Shown here: piece after piece, positions 1-10,309 of the stretch
How the letters are laid out: the number at the start of each line of letters is the position of its first letter
Position numbering within the stretch: the first letter of the stretch is position 1
Origin: Arabidopsis thaliana
Lineage: Eukaryota; Streptophyta; Magnoliopsida; Brassicales; Brassicaceae
Direction of reading: 5' to 3'
Assembly: GCF_000001735.4 (NCBI RefSeq)
Contig: NC_003076.8
Span: 5,642,001-5,706,000, forward strand
Length of the DNA: 64,000 nt
Notes under the pieces: generated by a model
Seen by the model: only the letters and a program-made list of their open reading frames with translations
What the model was told of the DNA's origin: nothing
The model's database searches: none
Position numbers and translations under genes: made by a program

Positions 1-313
1 TCCAGAAATATCCAAAAGTACCAAAACGATATCTCGCTCTTGATTGATTTGACAAATTTCCGTAGATTATATAACAAATCAAGCAGCGATCGACCAGAAC
101 AACAAATCTGAGATCGAAAATTTTCAAAGCAAAAACGATTCTCAATCTTGCTCAATTCCACAGATCTTCGTCACTAAACGAGCAAGCACGATTACTATCC
201 GATTCATATAAATGTATCCATAAACAACTACAGATCCAGGATGCGAGTGTGAGCGATTTCCAAAATTGTTCAGATTCAGAATGAAATCGAGCGAACAGAT
301 GAAGAAAACTTAC

Positions 314-343
314 AATCTCAAGAGATTTGAGAGCATCAGCCAT
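314..343 (-). CDS. First coding exon of a minus-strand gene cut by the window edge (probably At5g17160)
   Basis: An ATG at 343 in a good context (CGCCATGG) opens ten codons, MADALKSLEI, ending exactly at a GTAAGT donor (313-308) in phase 0. The rest of the gene lies in the intron to the left and beyond the window start, so no domain is visible. Two further ATGs are in frame upstream (MTNIA... directly before, and MDFHS... about 30 codons earlier), so the start could be further 5'. By position this should be At5g17160, which I recall as an acidic protein of unknown function; that link is inference. A MYB3R-type AACGGTCA core lies about 250 bp upstream on the same strand. Confidence 0.5.
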
Positions 344-591
344 GGCGATATTGGTCATATTAGCTGGGATTTTGTTCCTCTTGCAGAGAAATTGAAGATC
401 CCTTCTCAAAAGGCTGTGGAAATCCATTTCCGCGAAATCGAGAGAGAGTGAGAGAATTTTCTGGTTGGGAGAGAAATTGAGATTGGCAGAGAAAACAAGA
501 TGTTTTTTGCTATGAGTGTAAAGATGAGAGCAAATAGGGTATTTATATCTCGTTTCCAAGGGAAGCCATTGAATCCCTAAGATTGCAAGTG

Positions 592-599
592 TGACCGTT
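592..599 (-). promoter_or_regulatory. MSA-like AACGG element upstream of the first gene
   Basis: Read on the minus strand this is AACGGTCA, the core of the mitosis-specific activator element bound by three-repeat MYB factors. It lies about 250 bp 5' of the ATG at 343. The bases before the core do not fit the full consensus, so this is a candidate only. Confidence 0.3.
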
Positions 600-1142
600 G
601 TTGGAGCGGAGCTTTTAAATTTTGAATTTTTTGGGAAATTAATATTTTAATTAGTTTCTCTTACACTCTCCACCTTGTCATGTATCTGCCAAAAAAAGGA
701 AGAAATATTCCGAAAAAGGACACCGGAATAAGAAAATTACAGTATTTCAAGAGCATTTTAGGAATTTTTAATTCAAATCATAGGATTTTAATAGTGTTTT
801 TATAAAGTTATGGGCCATATTTGAGTAAACATAAAAGTATAGTTATGGGCCATATAAACAATACAGCCCAGATAAGGTGTTATGGGCCATACGTTGTGTA
901 GGGAGTAATCACATTGCAATATAACTTGTTTAGTATTATGATCGAAAGTTCAATTTATTATTTATCCTACCTTTCTCTTTATTAGTTTAGTTAATATATG
1001 AACCAGAAGTAATTTTTCAAACTGCAACAAGTGATACATTCACACATCATAACACCAAAAGTTAGTTCGTTTCGAAACATTGCATAACAGTTTTACTTCA
1101 AATTTTATTTGGAAAACACAAATAAAAGGAAGAGTTTGTTTG
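600..1142. other. Spacer between two tandem minus-strand genes
   Basis: AT-rich sequence without a credible reading frame. It should hold the promoter of the leftmost gene and the 3' UTR of the next. GGGCCAT-type motifs recur (about 810-890); I see no other structure. Confidence 0.5.
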
Positions 1143-4100
1143 CTACGAATGGTGAGTCTTGTCCAAATCTTCGAGACTTGTTGGACGGAACCAGGCTTTC
1201 TCCTCCATCACTGAGTCCTCCTGACCGCCGCGAAATTCGTCCTTTGCGTTGGTCGAGGAGGAGGAAGGTCCAAAGACACCGGTTTGGGGATGAGGAGACC
1301 AATATTTGTCAGAGTCAGGCTTTATCATTTCATCAGGCACTTGACTCGGTTGCAATTCTTCCTCGACGTTCTTATCATACGCAGACGTGTGATCATTCCT
1401 GTTCAAGAAGAGAACAAATTTGTTTCTAGCAATAATATTGGTGAATGAGTGAATCTAAGTGTTTGAGATTAAAATTTGGAACTCGTTAGGTGAGATATTG
1501 ATCGACTGTACTAACCGTATGAATAAAACAAGAAAAATGGTTAGAAGATAAGATAACCCCACAAGAACAACTACATCTTTTATCACTTACCAACCCTAGC
1601 AGGTTTATCTTCAATTCCGATAGTCAAAACATCCCATATCTTTAAAAAGAGAATGGTATCAGAAATCTATGGCTATTGAGATCTCTATCCACTAACATAT
1701 TCTTACATGTTGTCGGTCCATTTATTTATATTTGATTTTATAAATAATTTCTACATGAACACAAAACTCTAGATTTTAGTTTTACTAATTAAATAGACAT
1801 CTGTATTCGTCTAGATTCAGAATGTGAAGTGAAGAAGGTACATCTTGTTTACAAGGTCAAGATGATTACTTTTGAAACAAAAATATACATGGACCATGCC
1901 ACCATGGCCTCTTCAACCAAGAAGATTAAATCATATATATAATAGCAGAGTTTTCTCTCCTCTAAAAGTGTCCACGTCACTACATCTTTTTAATGTGGAG
2001 CCCACATGTTTTTACTCGCCTTCACATTTTTTTCTATACGTGAAATAGATTTAGTGATGTTTATGGGGCCACGATTTGGTCAAAAAGCCCATGAGCCAAA
2101 GAACCAAATAGACTTAGTGATGTGTATCGGGCCAAGATTTAGTAAAAAACCTATGAACCGAAAGGACCTAAGAAAACCCAGTTAAAACTGCAAACCCTTG
2201 ATTTCATTTTCTCCTATTCGATCGACGCAATTCAGAGGACGACGAAAGAGAAAAAGAGTGTTTCAGTCACTGCCCTGTTGATGAACGAATTTCAACAAAG
2301 TATATTTGTAAGTTCTTTGATAAGGGAAAAACATTCTCATCGCGTTGAAGGTCGGGAGTTAGGTCGTTCTTGCGATAAACATAAGAGTTTATTAGTTTTA
2401 TAGCTGCACCTTGTAAAAGGTTGTCTACGTACCCTTAGAAAAGGGATCAAGCCATACGTAGTTCATATTATAATAAGTGAGCTAGGTCATCGTTGGAGGT
2501 AGGTCGTATATTGAGATAGGCAGTTTAGAGATGAGGTGGCAGGTTGGTGACGAGCTGGCAGCTAGGCGACGAGCTAGCAGATGTGTGACGAGCTGGCAGG
2601 TAGGCGAAGAGCTGGACGAACTTAGTTACGAGGCGAACTGGTTGATAGACAACGAGTTAGACGAACTGAGTATTTGAGTGACGAGCTGGTAGCCAGGGGC
2701 CAAGCTAGACGAAATGTAGTAGAGAGACGAGTCGGACAAATCGAGTTCTGGTGAAAGTCTAGACGAGCTGGCAGACGAGATAGGCGGACTGTGTAGTCAA
2801 TGGACGAACTGGCAGCTAGGCGAGGAGATAGATGAGTTGTGCACTTGAGGGACGAGCTGACGACTAGGTGAGAATTGGACGAGCTGACAGCTAGGCGAGG
2901 AGATGGTCGTTGAGTGATGTAGAGCTTGAAGACGAGCTGAAGAACTTAAAGACGAGCTGGATAGCTTAAAGACGAGCTGAGGAGCTTGAGGAGCTCGAGG
3001 ACGAGCTGAGGAGCTTTAGGACAAGCTGAAAAGCTTGAGGACGAGCAGAGGAGCTTGAGAACGAGCTGAGCTTAAGGACGAGCTGAGGAGCTTGAGGACG
3101 AGCTGATAAGCTTGAGGACGAGCAGAGGAGCTAGAGAACGAGCTGAGGAGCTTGAAGACGTTTTAATATGGATTTCTTCCTCCTTTTTTCCTTGAGATGC
3201 CTCTCTATTTATAGAAAAACTAAGCTGGTGATAGGATAATGGACCAACTTTTATGGGCTTTTTGGGCTTGATGTTGATTAGTTTATTCTTGATTTGGGCC
3301 GAGCTAAAATGAGGGGTGCAATCCATCCCCCAACATGCCCCATGGAGCTTTCTGTATTTTTCTTCCCCAGAAGCTCAAACATCAACAGTTATTCACTAAA
3401 AGGTACTTAAATACATGGCTTAATTCCTACAAAATTCTACTACTTGCAATTAAATTCATACTTTAAATATCTCAAATCGAAACTGTAACTGGAGAAAAGC
3501 AAAAACCTCCTATAGATCTTCCTTTAAACTACTATAAAATCATCATCTCCTATACTAGGTACATCAGGAAACGATGAACGCGTGTTCAAAACCCTTAATC
3601 TTGCTCCGTTGGTGAAGAAACCGTTATCATGCCGCAAACACCTTCTTATTATGAAGAAACGTCTTGCCAACAACAACCCGGATGCTCACTACATAAAAGG
3701 TATAATATGGTACTTTAACCTTGATCATTGTGACGTTGGTCTCCACCATATTGGCATAGCAGCTAACGGAGGCCAAAAAGAAGCAATCTACATGTATGTC
3801 ATGCTATTATTATGTAGAGGAAGGACTGAAGAGGGAAAAACCTATATGAGCCAATTTGAATGGGCTAAAGACACCACCATGGCTGAAACGTGTTGGAAAC
3901 AAATCAAAACTTCACTAAATGGGATTAGAGTGGCGAGAAAAAGATGCTACATGATATCACTTCGCAACATGAAACCCCCCGACGTGTGCCATCCAAGAGA
4001 TTTGGACAACACATGTGAGAAATGTTTTTTCTACAAACAAATGTTTAAGTTTATTTTTATGGTATAACTTAAACAAAACATCTAGAGAGTTGGAAACTGT

Positions 4101-5702
4101 TTTTAAAAAATTTCCTATAATGTTTGAGGCAGTGAACTATCACAAAAACTCAAAACAAAGTTATTACTCTTATTTCTTTTGCTTTAATGTGTGTCTTTCC
4201 TTGCTGTTGTAAGGAAATTTATTTTTACAATAAAATCAAACTTTTAATTAATTATCTAAGCATATCGTACTTTCAATGTTAATATTGTTATAATCCAACT
4301 CTTTTTGGCTAATTCGCGAAGAGACGTTGAAAAGTAAAATCTTCCCAAAACCAAAGAGTAGTTTCTAAGATTTTAACAGAGACACAAAGAGAAAAAACAA
4401 ATGGGCGGGTTCATATTGGGCCAAAATTAACAATGGCAACGATGTGTAAAATAACTTCGTCGTTAGTCTCTGTTTTTCGCTATCCTCTGCAGCAACCGCT
4501 TAATGCGAAACAGAGAGAGATTTCCATTGTATTTTTAATTTAAAATAAAATATATAAAAACAAGACCAATGTAACAAATGCATTGCTTAGATATATATAA
4601 CTCTAAAAAATATTCTTACAAGATAGTAAGTTTGGTCTATTGTCCTATAAATTCTAGCATATAACTGGTAACAACATGAAAAAAAAATGTAAAACTATAC
4701 ATAGATTACAAAAATGTAAAAATTAAAAGATAAGATTAGCAAATAACAAAGATATTCCCCTTTTAATCAAAGATCAGTAAAAAAAATCGAAGTTATAATT
4801 ACATACTAACAAAACCAAAAACAAACCACCTCGCGCAACGCGCGGGTCTCCTCCCTAGTGACTTTAATTAGTGCCATGAAATATGTTTTTAGGAAGTTGC
4901 ATGGTCCATGCATATTTAATTTGTAAATTAATTCATAAGATCCGGTCTTTCGCACGATCGACACAACACTAAAAAAATATGATGGAATCGCAGAGATAAT
5001 TACACTTCATTTTTTTCATGTTAGAGAAAGAAAGAAAGAAAATGAGGACCTCTCCAAGATGTATTTTTCTCACTTGACCCTCTCCAAGATTAAGGGAATA
5101 ATCTGTATAAAGACACGTGTCATTCCTTGATGGACGATTGGGTTTGAACCTTTTTGGTATTATCCTCTCTTACGCCCAATTGGATATGCCATATAATATG
5201 CATAGTTCCTTTTGGATTTTATAAGAAAACCTTTGTTTAAAAAAAAAAAAAAAATTTATATGTATTTCTTTGTAAATGTTGGATCATATGCAAATGTTGG
5301 ATATGATCATTTCAGTTAAAGTCTCCAAAACCACACCATTGTCTAGGCAGTAAAAAAAAAAAGGGGACACAATTGTGAAAGTTTTTGAACACTTATTTCA
5401 GTCGAAGCAAGTTTGAGTTTAGATGTGGGACCAATAACATAGGTAAAAGATCAACATCTCGTCTAGAACACTATGACCTAGCCAAACTATATCACGAAAT
5501 TTACATATGTCCAAATTTATATTTCTCCTTCCCCTTTATTATCATCGATAACGTAAACTATCAAAAGCAGAAAAATAGAGAGACAGAGAGAAAAAGGAAA
5601 GAGCTACCGAGACGTGAAGAGACCATATGCGACGGCGCGTGAACGAACGCCGTTGACTATGTGCCTCCCGACCACCTGAATGTTCTTCGATTTGGCTGCC
5701 AT
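1143..5702 (-). CDS. Small 116-aa protein with LEA-like C-terminal motifs, two exons and a 4.2-kb intron (probably At5g17165)
   Basis: Exon 1 (5702-5608) encodes [20 protein letters not shown] and eleven more residues: basic, few acidic residues, like a mitochondrial targeting peptide. Exon 2 (1398-1143) encodes an acidic, proline-rich part with [13 protein letters not shown] and [15 protein letters not shown], reminiscent of the conserved blocks of small plant LEA-type proteins. The junction is in phase: CG from exon 1 plus G from exon 2 restores Arg, with a GTAGCT donor and an acceptor after a pyrimidine-rich tract (TTCTCTTCTTGAACAG). Total 351 nt including TAG. The donor is weak, and without splicing exon 1 would end at a TAG one codon later, which argues that the intron is real. 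The function is unknown. I did not find another usable first exon closer to exon 2. Confidence 0.62.
2043..2168. repeat. Degenerate 63-bp tandem duplication
   Basis: Two head-to-tail copies start with AAATAGAYTTAGTGATG at 2043 and 2106, and both continue through a GGGCCA...GATTT...CCNATGANCC pattern. The copies differ at several positions, so this is an old local duplication just left of the solo LTR. Confidence 0.6.
2276..3335 (-). mobile_element. Solo LTR of a retrotransposon (probably Ty3/Gypsy), 1060 bp, with 5-bp TSD
   Basis: The element is bounded by TGTTG at 2276-2280 and CAACA at 3331-3335, a short terminal inverted repeat of LTR type. It is flanked by identical 5-bp target-site duplications, TGCCC at 2271-2275 and 3336-3340. 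Transcription would run on the minus strand: a TATAAATA box lies at 3206-3213, an AATAAA-type signal near 2388, and a TACGTAG motif near the U5 end (about 2428) resembles many plant Gypsy LTRs. There is no internal coding region, primer-binding site or second LTR, so it is a solo LTR left by unequal recombination. About 640 bp of its interior is a ~20-bp repeat array. It lies inside the intron of the 116-aa gene, in the same orientation as that gene. Confidence 0.88.
2520..3160. repeat. Degenerate ~20-bp tandem array inside the solo LTR
   Basis: The unit resembles GACGAGCTGAGGAGCTTGAG and recurs dozens of times. It is most regular at 2930-3160 and decays toward 2520, where GACGAGCTGGCAGCTAGG variants dominate. 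It lies downstream of the LTR TATA box in the transcribed direction, in the R/U5 part. One frame reads as alternating Glu, Leu and Asp, but stops occur and the unit is not a multiple of three, so it is not a gene. Confidence 0.8.
3567..4067 (+). pseudogene. Remnant of an F-box gene (At1g67623-like family) lacking its F-box
   Basis: The open stretch reads [11 protein letters not shown], then [16 protein letters not shown], then [30 protein letters not shown] and a cysteine-bearing tail ([13 protein letters not shown]). In the At1g67623-like F-box proteins this order corresponds to the part after the F-box: a Sel1-like region in which residues such as NPEALY, KAAEKGH and LLCSGD recur, followed by a C-terminal cysteine motif. 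The N-terminal F-box and an initiating Met are missing; the sequence upstream has stops. It lies inside the intron of the minus-strand gene and directly downstream of the solo LTR, which may have broken it. The family assignment is from memory of the motif pattern. Confidence 0.55.
4830..4859 (+). mobile_element. Helitron 3' terminus (hairpin followed by CTAG|T)
   Basis: A GC-rich imperfect hairpin (CCTCGCGC AA CGCGCGGG, about 4829-4845) is followed ten bases later by CTAG at 4855-4858 and T at 4859. This is the usual 3' end of non-autonomous Arabidopsis Helitrons: a short palindrome, then CTRR next to the host T. I could not place the 5' TC end. The element may extend left over 4300-4830, where a 36-codon open frame starting at 4433 looks like the 5' end of a plastid-protein gene. 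Confidence 0.55.
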
Positions 5703-7334
5703 TAACTCTATTTCTGTACACAATATTGAGGGAGAGAAGAGTGAGAGAGAGTTGTTTAGGATGAGTATTATTAATGGTGAATTCAGTAGTTGAGAGTTGA
5801 GTGTGAGTTTTTATAATAATAATATTAGTGTGGAAGAGAAGAGATGGGAGGATACACACCAATACGATTCGTGTGTTGTGGTGCTCCGTTACACAACGAT
5901 ACACAACGGGAATAATTTATATTTTAAAGTTAGTATATATAAAATTTTGTAAATTATATTTATTTATAAAATATTTTATTTTATAGTTTACAATTGTTAT
6001 TAAGTAACGTCCTGTCAAACCCGTCCCGCCAAACCCGTCCCGTAAAAAAACTATTATTTTATTAATATTAATCTTATTTATGATATGTTTATGAATTATT
6101 GTCTAAATATTTTAGTTGATGTGGGACGTACAACTCACACATTTTCGTCAATTGGTTAATATATGCTCATTTTTTAAATTTCGAGTCACAAAATATGACG
6201 GAAAGAATTGAGATTTTTTAAACTCTATATATTATATAATGATGTTAAAAAATTATGATATATTAAACTTTTTATAAGTTTAAATATTAATAATGTTTTA
6301 TAAAGTTTAAATATATAAATAATAATATTTAAAAAGATTATATTTTGAGCCTTTTAGGTAATGACATAATAACTCTAAAAGCAAGGATTTAAAAGATTTA
6401 AATATTTAATTAAATATTTTTATTCCTAAATAAATAATATCAGTGTCATGACATTGTAAATAGGTTCAAATACATGATTTATTTATTTAAACAAAAAACG
6501 TTTAGTAAGAATAATATTTGTTTTAACAAAATACTTTGTTTTAAAATATTGTTAACAAATATGTTTATGCTAATTTTAAGGGATTGATTTGAAGTTTGTT
6601 TGGATTAAATTTGATTGATAATGTGGTTGACAATTTAAATCAAGAATTTAAAGTAAAATTAATTATTTTGGAGAAAAGATTTAATGCTAATGGCATTGAA
6701 TTATAAATAAGTCCAAATCCAAGATTTATTTGTTAAAATGACTGCAAAAATGTATATTTAGATTATTCCCCACCAATGAAACGCCACCGTTTTGCGTCTG
6801 AAGGCTATGTATTTTGTACAGTATGGACATGGACCTGTAACGGGCTCTTCAGAAGGAAGCCCATCTTCTAAAACTAAAGGATGTAAATTTGTGTCATTAA
6901 TTTCCCACTAATAACTCATTTATCTCCGATTATCTAACGCACACATCACACTACTTCTCTTCCACTAACATTTTTTTTTTTACGTAACATATTAATGTTC
7001 ATGAGAAGATTCATGGAACAAAACATAATTTAATCAAGAAATTTGAAAAATAATAAATTAGGATATAGAAATGATTTGTGATTGTTATTTGAGGAAGATG
7101 AGAAGAGTGTGGATAGTGAAGAAAGAAAAAAAAGAGAAGAGTGTGGACAGAGTGGACCGTGCATAACACACGAAAATGTTACGATTACCACGAAAAGGTT
7201 ATCTCTTTGGAGCTTTGACACGGGCCTCCTCAAACAAAAACAAAAAAACCTAGCTTCTCTCACAAAACGCATGCAACAACATCGAAATTAAGAATCAATC
7301 AAAGCTTCTTCGTTCGATCACACTAGAAAGAAAG
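5703..7334. other. Spacer between the divergent 116-aa gene and ENH1
   Basis: Very AT-rich, with a short direct repeat of CAAACCCGTCCCG at about 6018-6043 that may be transposon-derived. The left end should hold the promoter and leader of the minus-strand gene, the right end the ENH1 promoter. I see no further gene. Confidence 0.5.
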
Positions 7335-8975
7335 ATGGCAACGTCTGGTGCGATTTCAGGAGCTACTGTCTCTTCCTTCTTCACCAAAACTACTACTACT
7401 TCAAACCCATCTCCCAAACTCCATTCCTCTGCTTCTCTTTTATCACAGGTCTATATCTTCTCTTCGATGTCTTTACAAACGAATCTGAAATTCTCGTTTT
7501 CTTCCTCTTGAATGTGATTTGGACTTAGCTTCATCTAAAAGTATGTATATTTTTTTCTCTTGTTTTGGTTTGTGTGTTTAGAAAACTGTGTTTCAAGGAG
7601 TTTCGTTGGAAGATTCGAAGAAGAGTGTATCAGAGATCTTCGCTGTCTCCGAGAGAAAGATCGGAGGGTTAAATGGGTTGAGAAGATTCGAAATCAAAGC
7701 GAGAGCAGCAGCTTCTAAGACAATAGAGGTTGAAGTAGATAAGCCTTTGGGTCTGACTCTAGGACAGAAGCAAGGCGGTGGAGTTGTCATCACCGTGAGT
7801 TATTTTGAACTAAGTCTCTGCAATGGAATGGTATCTTTGTAAATTTGTTGTTTGATAAAATTGAGGGGTTTGTTTTTGGTTTTCAGGGTGTGGACGGAGG
7901 AGGGAACGCAGCAAAAGCAGGGCTTAAATCTGGAGATCAAGTTGTGTACACAAGCAGTTTCTTTGGAGATGAGCTTTGGCCTGCAGATAAGCTTGGCTTT
8001 ACTAAAACTGCAATTCAGGCAAAACCTGATTCTGTCTACTTTGTTGTTAGCAGGTGAGTTTGAGTGTGGTTGTGATTGCCTCTCTTGTTTTTATTTTGGT
8101 ATTATCTTGCTAGAAATGTGGGTTCTGCTTTTTGAAATAAGGATTAGATTGAAATGATCAAATTTGTCGCAAATATGTTTCCTTTGAATCCTGTGCACAA
8201 GAAACCTGTGAAAAGCTGTAGTCTTGATTAAGTATTCCATGGTCTGATGCTATAGTTGATAAGTCTTCTTGAGGTGCAATGTGTAGGTTTAGTTCTCTTC
8301 TTATGCTATGTCATTAGATTTTCGCAATGCTTAGCTTAACAAGCTGCATAAGTTAGCACCTCAGGTTATTCATTAAGCTTTTTGAGGTTCTTTATTAGTT
8401 TCTGATGCAATTTATGATCTTTGATCAAACACAGAGGTGCAGAAGTTGATGTTAAGAAACTAAATAAGCGTCCGGCTCCTCCACGGTTTGGAAGGAAGTT
8501 AACTGAGACTCAGAAGGCTAGTAGCAATCTGTTGTTTCAAAGATTGAATTATTGCATTTAAAACCCCTTTTTAGAAACTTGACTGATTGATTTGTCTTGA
8601 CACCATTACATTCTCGTTTGCAGGCAAGAGCTACTCACATTTGTCTTGATTGTGGATTCATATACACTTTACCCAAATCTTTTGACGAACAGGTGAGTCT
8701 CAATCCTTTAATTTTAGTTTATATACAAGTTTGATTTTGGCTGCATATATGTTTCTGATTTTTATAACTAAGTTTTGTATTGTTTTCTCGGGGTTCTTTT
8801 ACAGCCGGATACATACGTATGTCCTCAATGTATAGCACCAAAGAAGAGGTTTGCAAAGTATGACGTGAACACAGGAAAGGCCATAGGAGGAGGATTGCCT
8901 CCAATTGGTGTCATTGTTGGCTTATTGGCCGGTCTTGGAGCTGTTGGAGCTTTGCTTGTCTATGGTCTTCAATAA
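7335..8975 (+). CDS. ENH1: ENH1, chloroplast rubredoxin with a PDZ-like domain
   Basis: Six exons: 7335-7448, 7582-7794, 7887-8053, 8435-8516, 8624-8692, 8805-8975; 271 aa, the length I recall for Arabidopsis ENH1. The Ser/Thr-rich N-terminus looks like a plastid transit peptide. Residues about 83-165 form a PDZ-like fold ([27 protein letters not shown]). The rubredoxin iron site is split over exons 5 and 6: CLDCG (C199, C202) and CPQC (C221, C224). A hydrophobic Gly/Ala-rich C-terminal helix (about 249-270) should anchor it in the thylakoid. The family is linked to photosystem II assembly, and ENH1 to redox and ion stress tolerance. Intron 4 has a GC donor (AAG|GCTAGT); no GT donor keeps the frame. 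Confidence 0.95.
8517..8623 (+). other. Probable GC-AG intron in ENH1
   Basis: Exon 4 must end at AAG (8516) to join GCA AGA GCT of exon 5 in phase 0 and rebuild [12 protein letters not shown]. The intron then starts with GC and ends TTTGCAG. The nearest GT (at 8521) would put exon 5 out of frame with every nearby AG. Confidence 0.75.
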
Positions 8976-9435
8976 ATTTTTCTTAAAACTTTTATAATCT
9001 CTATAAAACAAGTCCGCTTTGTAATTGCAAACCAAGAATGAATGTTGATGACATCAACTTGAGAGTTAAATTATGTAAAGCATTTTTCGATTCTCTCCTT
9101 CTTATGTAACTCTTGTTTTCTCTGTAATCAAACTAGTGCAGCAGCAAGAGTTAAAAACAGAGTAAGGTACTTGCAAACCATATATCAAACACAATTACAT
9201 TAATTTTTTACCAAATTGTATTTTTTTTTTAAGAGAACTAATTTTAATTTTTTTTTTTTTTGGTTTAATGTTAAACAATTTTAATTTATTTTGTTGATAG
9301 ATAAACTTTCTACCAATTCTAATTATATTTATAAACCATTTACCAAAAAAAATTATATATATTTATAAACCTTCCACAATCTTTGAAGTCACACAAGTGA
9401 ATTCAAAGAGTATAATCATCAACAACAAACAAACG
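8976..9435. other. ENH1 3' region and promoter of the EF-hand-like gene
   Basis: AT-rich with long poly-T/poly-A runs (9210-9262). The region near 9350-9370 carries the TATA-like sequence of the next gene. Nothing else is seen. Confidence 0.5.
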
Positions 9436-9807
9436 ATGGCTAACGCAAAAGACGTGAAAGACTTCAAAGAAACTTTTCAGAGATTTGATCAATATGTAAA
9501 CGGAGAGATTCCATGGAGGGAATTTGACATGACTGGCGTACGCAAACGTTCTACTCCAATGACCAAGTCTGAAATCGACACAATATTTGTAGAGCTTGGA
9601 ACTCGTGGTGAAGATAGAGTCTTTAGAGATTCCAAGTTTTCCGGTAATCCTCTTCAAGCTTCTGTCTCTCTTAAACATAAGCCTAAAGATGTGATTAATG
9701 TGGTGCAAAAAGAGTCTTGTCTATATAATTCTGACAATGATGAAAAGAAAACAGAGAATCAACTTCAAATTCCAAAGAAGGTCTCTCGAAAGTATAGTGA
9801 ACGATGA
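9436..9807 (+). CDS. Small calmodulin-like protein with degenerate EF-hands
   Basis: A single exon of 123 aa. The start ATG at 9436 (AACGATGGC) is about 70 bp downstream of a TATATATATTTATAAA box. The N-terminal half follows the plant CML pattern FxRFDxxxxGxIxWxEF...MTxxEIDxIFxELxxxGED. The first loop (DQYVNGEIPWRE) has lost the acid at position 3, and the second (GTRGEDRVFRDS) keeps almost no ligands. The C-terminal half is Lys- and Asn-rich with no recognisable domain. Calcium binding is therefore doubtful. It could be a diverged CML or a gene on the way to loss. Both neighbours are on the same strand. Confidence 0.65.
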   Translation: MANAKDVKDFKETFQRFDQYVNGEIPWREFDMTGVRKRSTPMTKSEIDTIFVELGTRGEDRVFRDSKFSGNPLQASVSLKHKPKDVINVVQKESCLYNSDNDEKKTENQLQIPKKVSRKYSER

Positions 9808-10309
9808 TAAAGATTTTGAGTTTTGTTAGGTGCAAGTTCTTTTAGTTTTGGTGTTAATCAAGTTTTTAATAATGACTTTGATAGAACTTTTTTCTTTCTT
9901 TGTGTTAACAACTTTAATGGAGCTTTTGTCGTTTTAATATATCTTTATGTTATTATCTTACTAAACCATAAAGATTTTTATTTTATTTACGAACGTTAAA
10001 TCAGGGAACAAGATTAGGTTCTAGAATATACTTGATGACGCATTACAATATGAATTTGGGAAAATCAATTTTGTTGGGCTGATGACAAAAAAAAAGTTGG
10101 GTTGAAATAGGCCCATTAAGAAACCTCGACGTGCGAGACGCGTACACCACACAAGCGCCACGTGCTTAACCCTCCGTACATCTTCTTCTACCTTTTGTAC
10201 CAAATAATCAACAAAGGCAAAGAAAAAGATCTAAAACTTGTTCACTAAGAAAAAATCAAAATCAAATCAGAGCACCAAAACCGACTCAGATCTAGATCGG
10301 ATTTCTCCA
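9808..10309. promoter_or_regulatory. Spacer and promoter of the BAP31-like gene: site II elements and a G-box
   Basis: A TGGGCT at about 10074 and a GGCCCA (site II, reverse) at about 10108 lie 200-240 bp upstream of the ATG at 10310, and a perfect CACGTG at 10159-10164 lies about 150 bp upstream. Site II motifs are typical of growth-related housekeeping genes. Confidence 0.55.

Larger units (their letters stand above)
1399..5607 (-). other. 4.2-kb intron loaded with transposon and pseudogene remains
   Basis: This single intron joins the two exons of the 116-aa gene. It contains a 63-bp tandem duplication, a complete solo LTR, a decayed F-box gene on the opposite strand and a Helitron 3' terminus. 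It is far longer than the 100-200 bp introns of the neighbouring genes. Confidence 0.6.

Noticed and set aside
3072-3326. 84-codon minus-strand frame at the LTR edge
   Set aside because: It crosses the LTR TATA box and runs into the ~20-bp array as a Ser-rich run; explained by the repeat.
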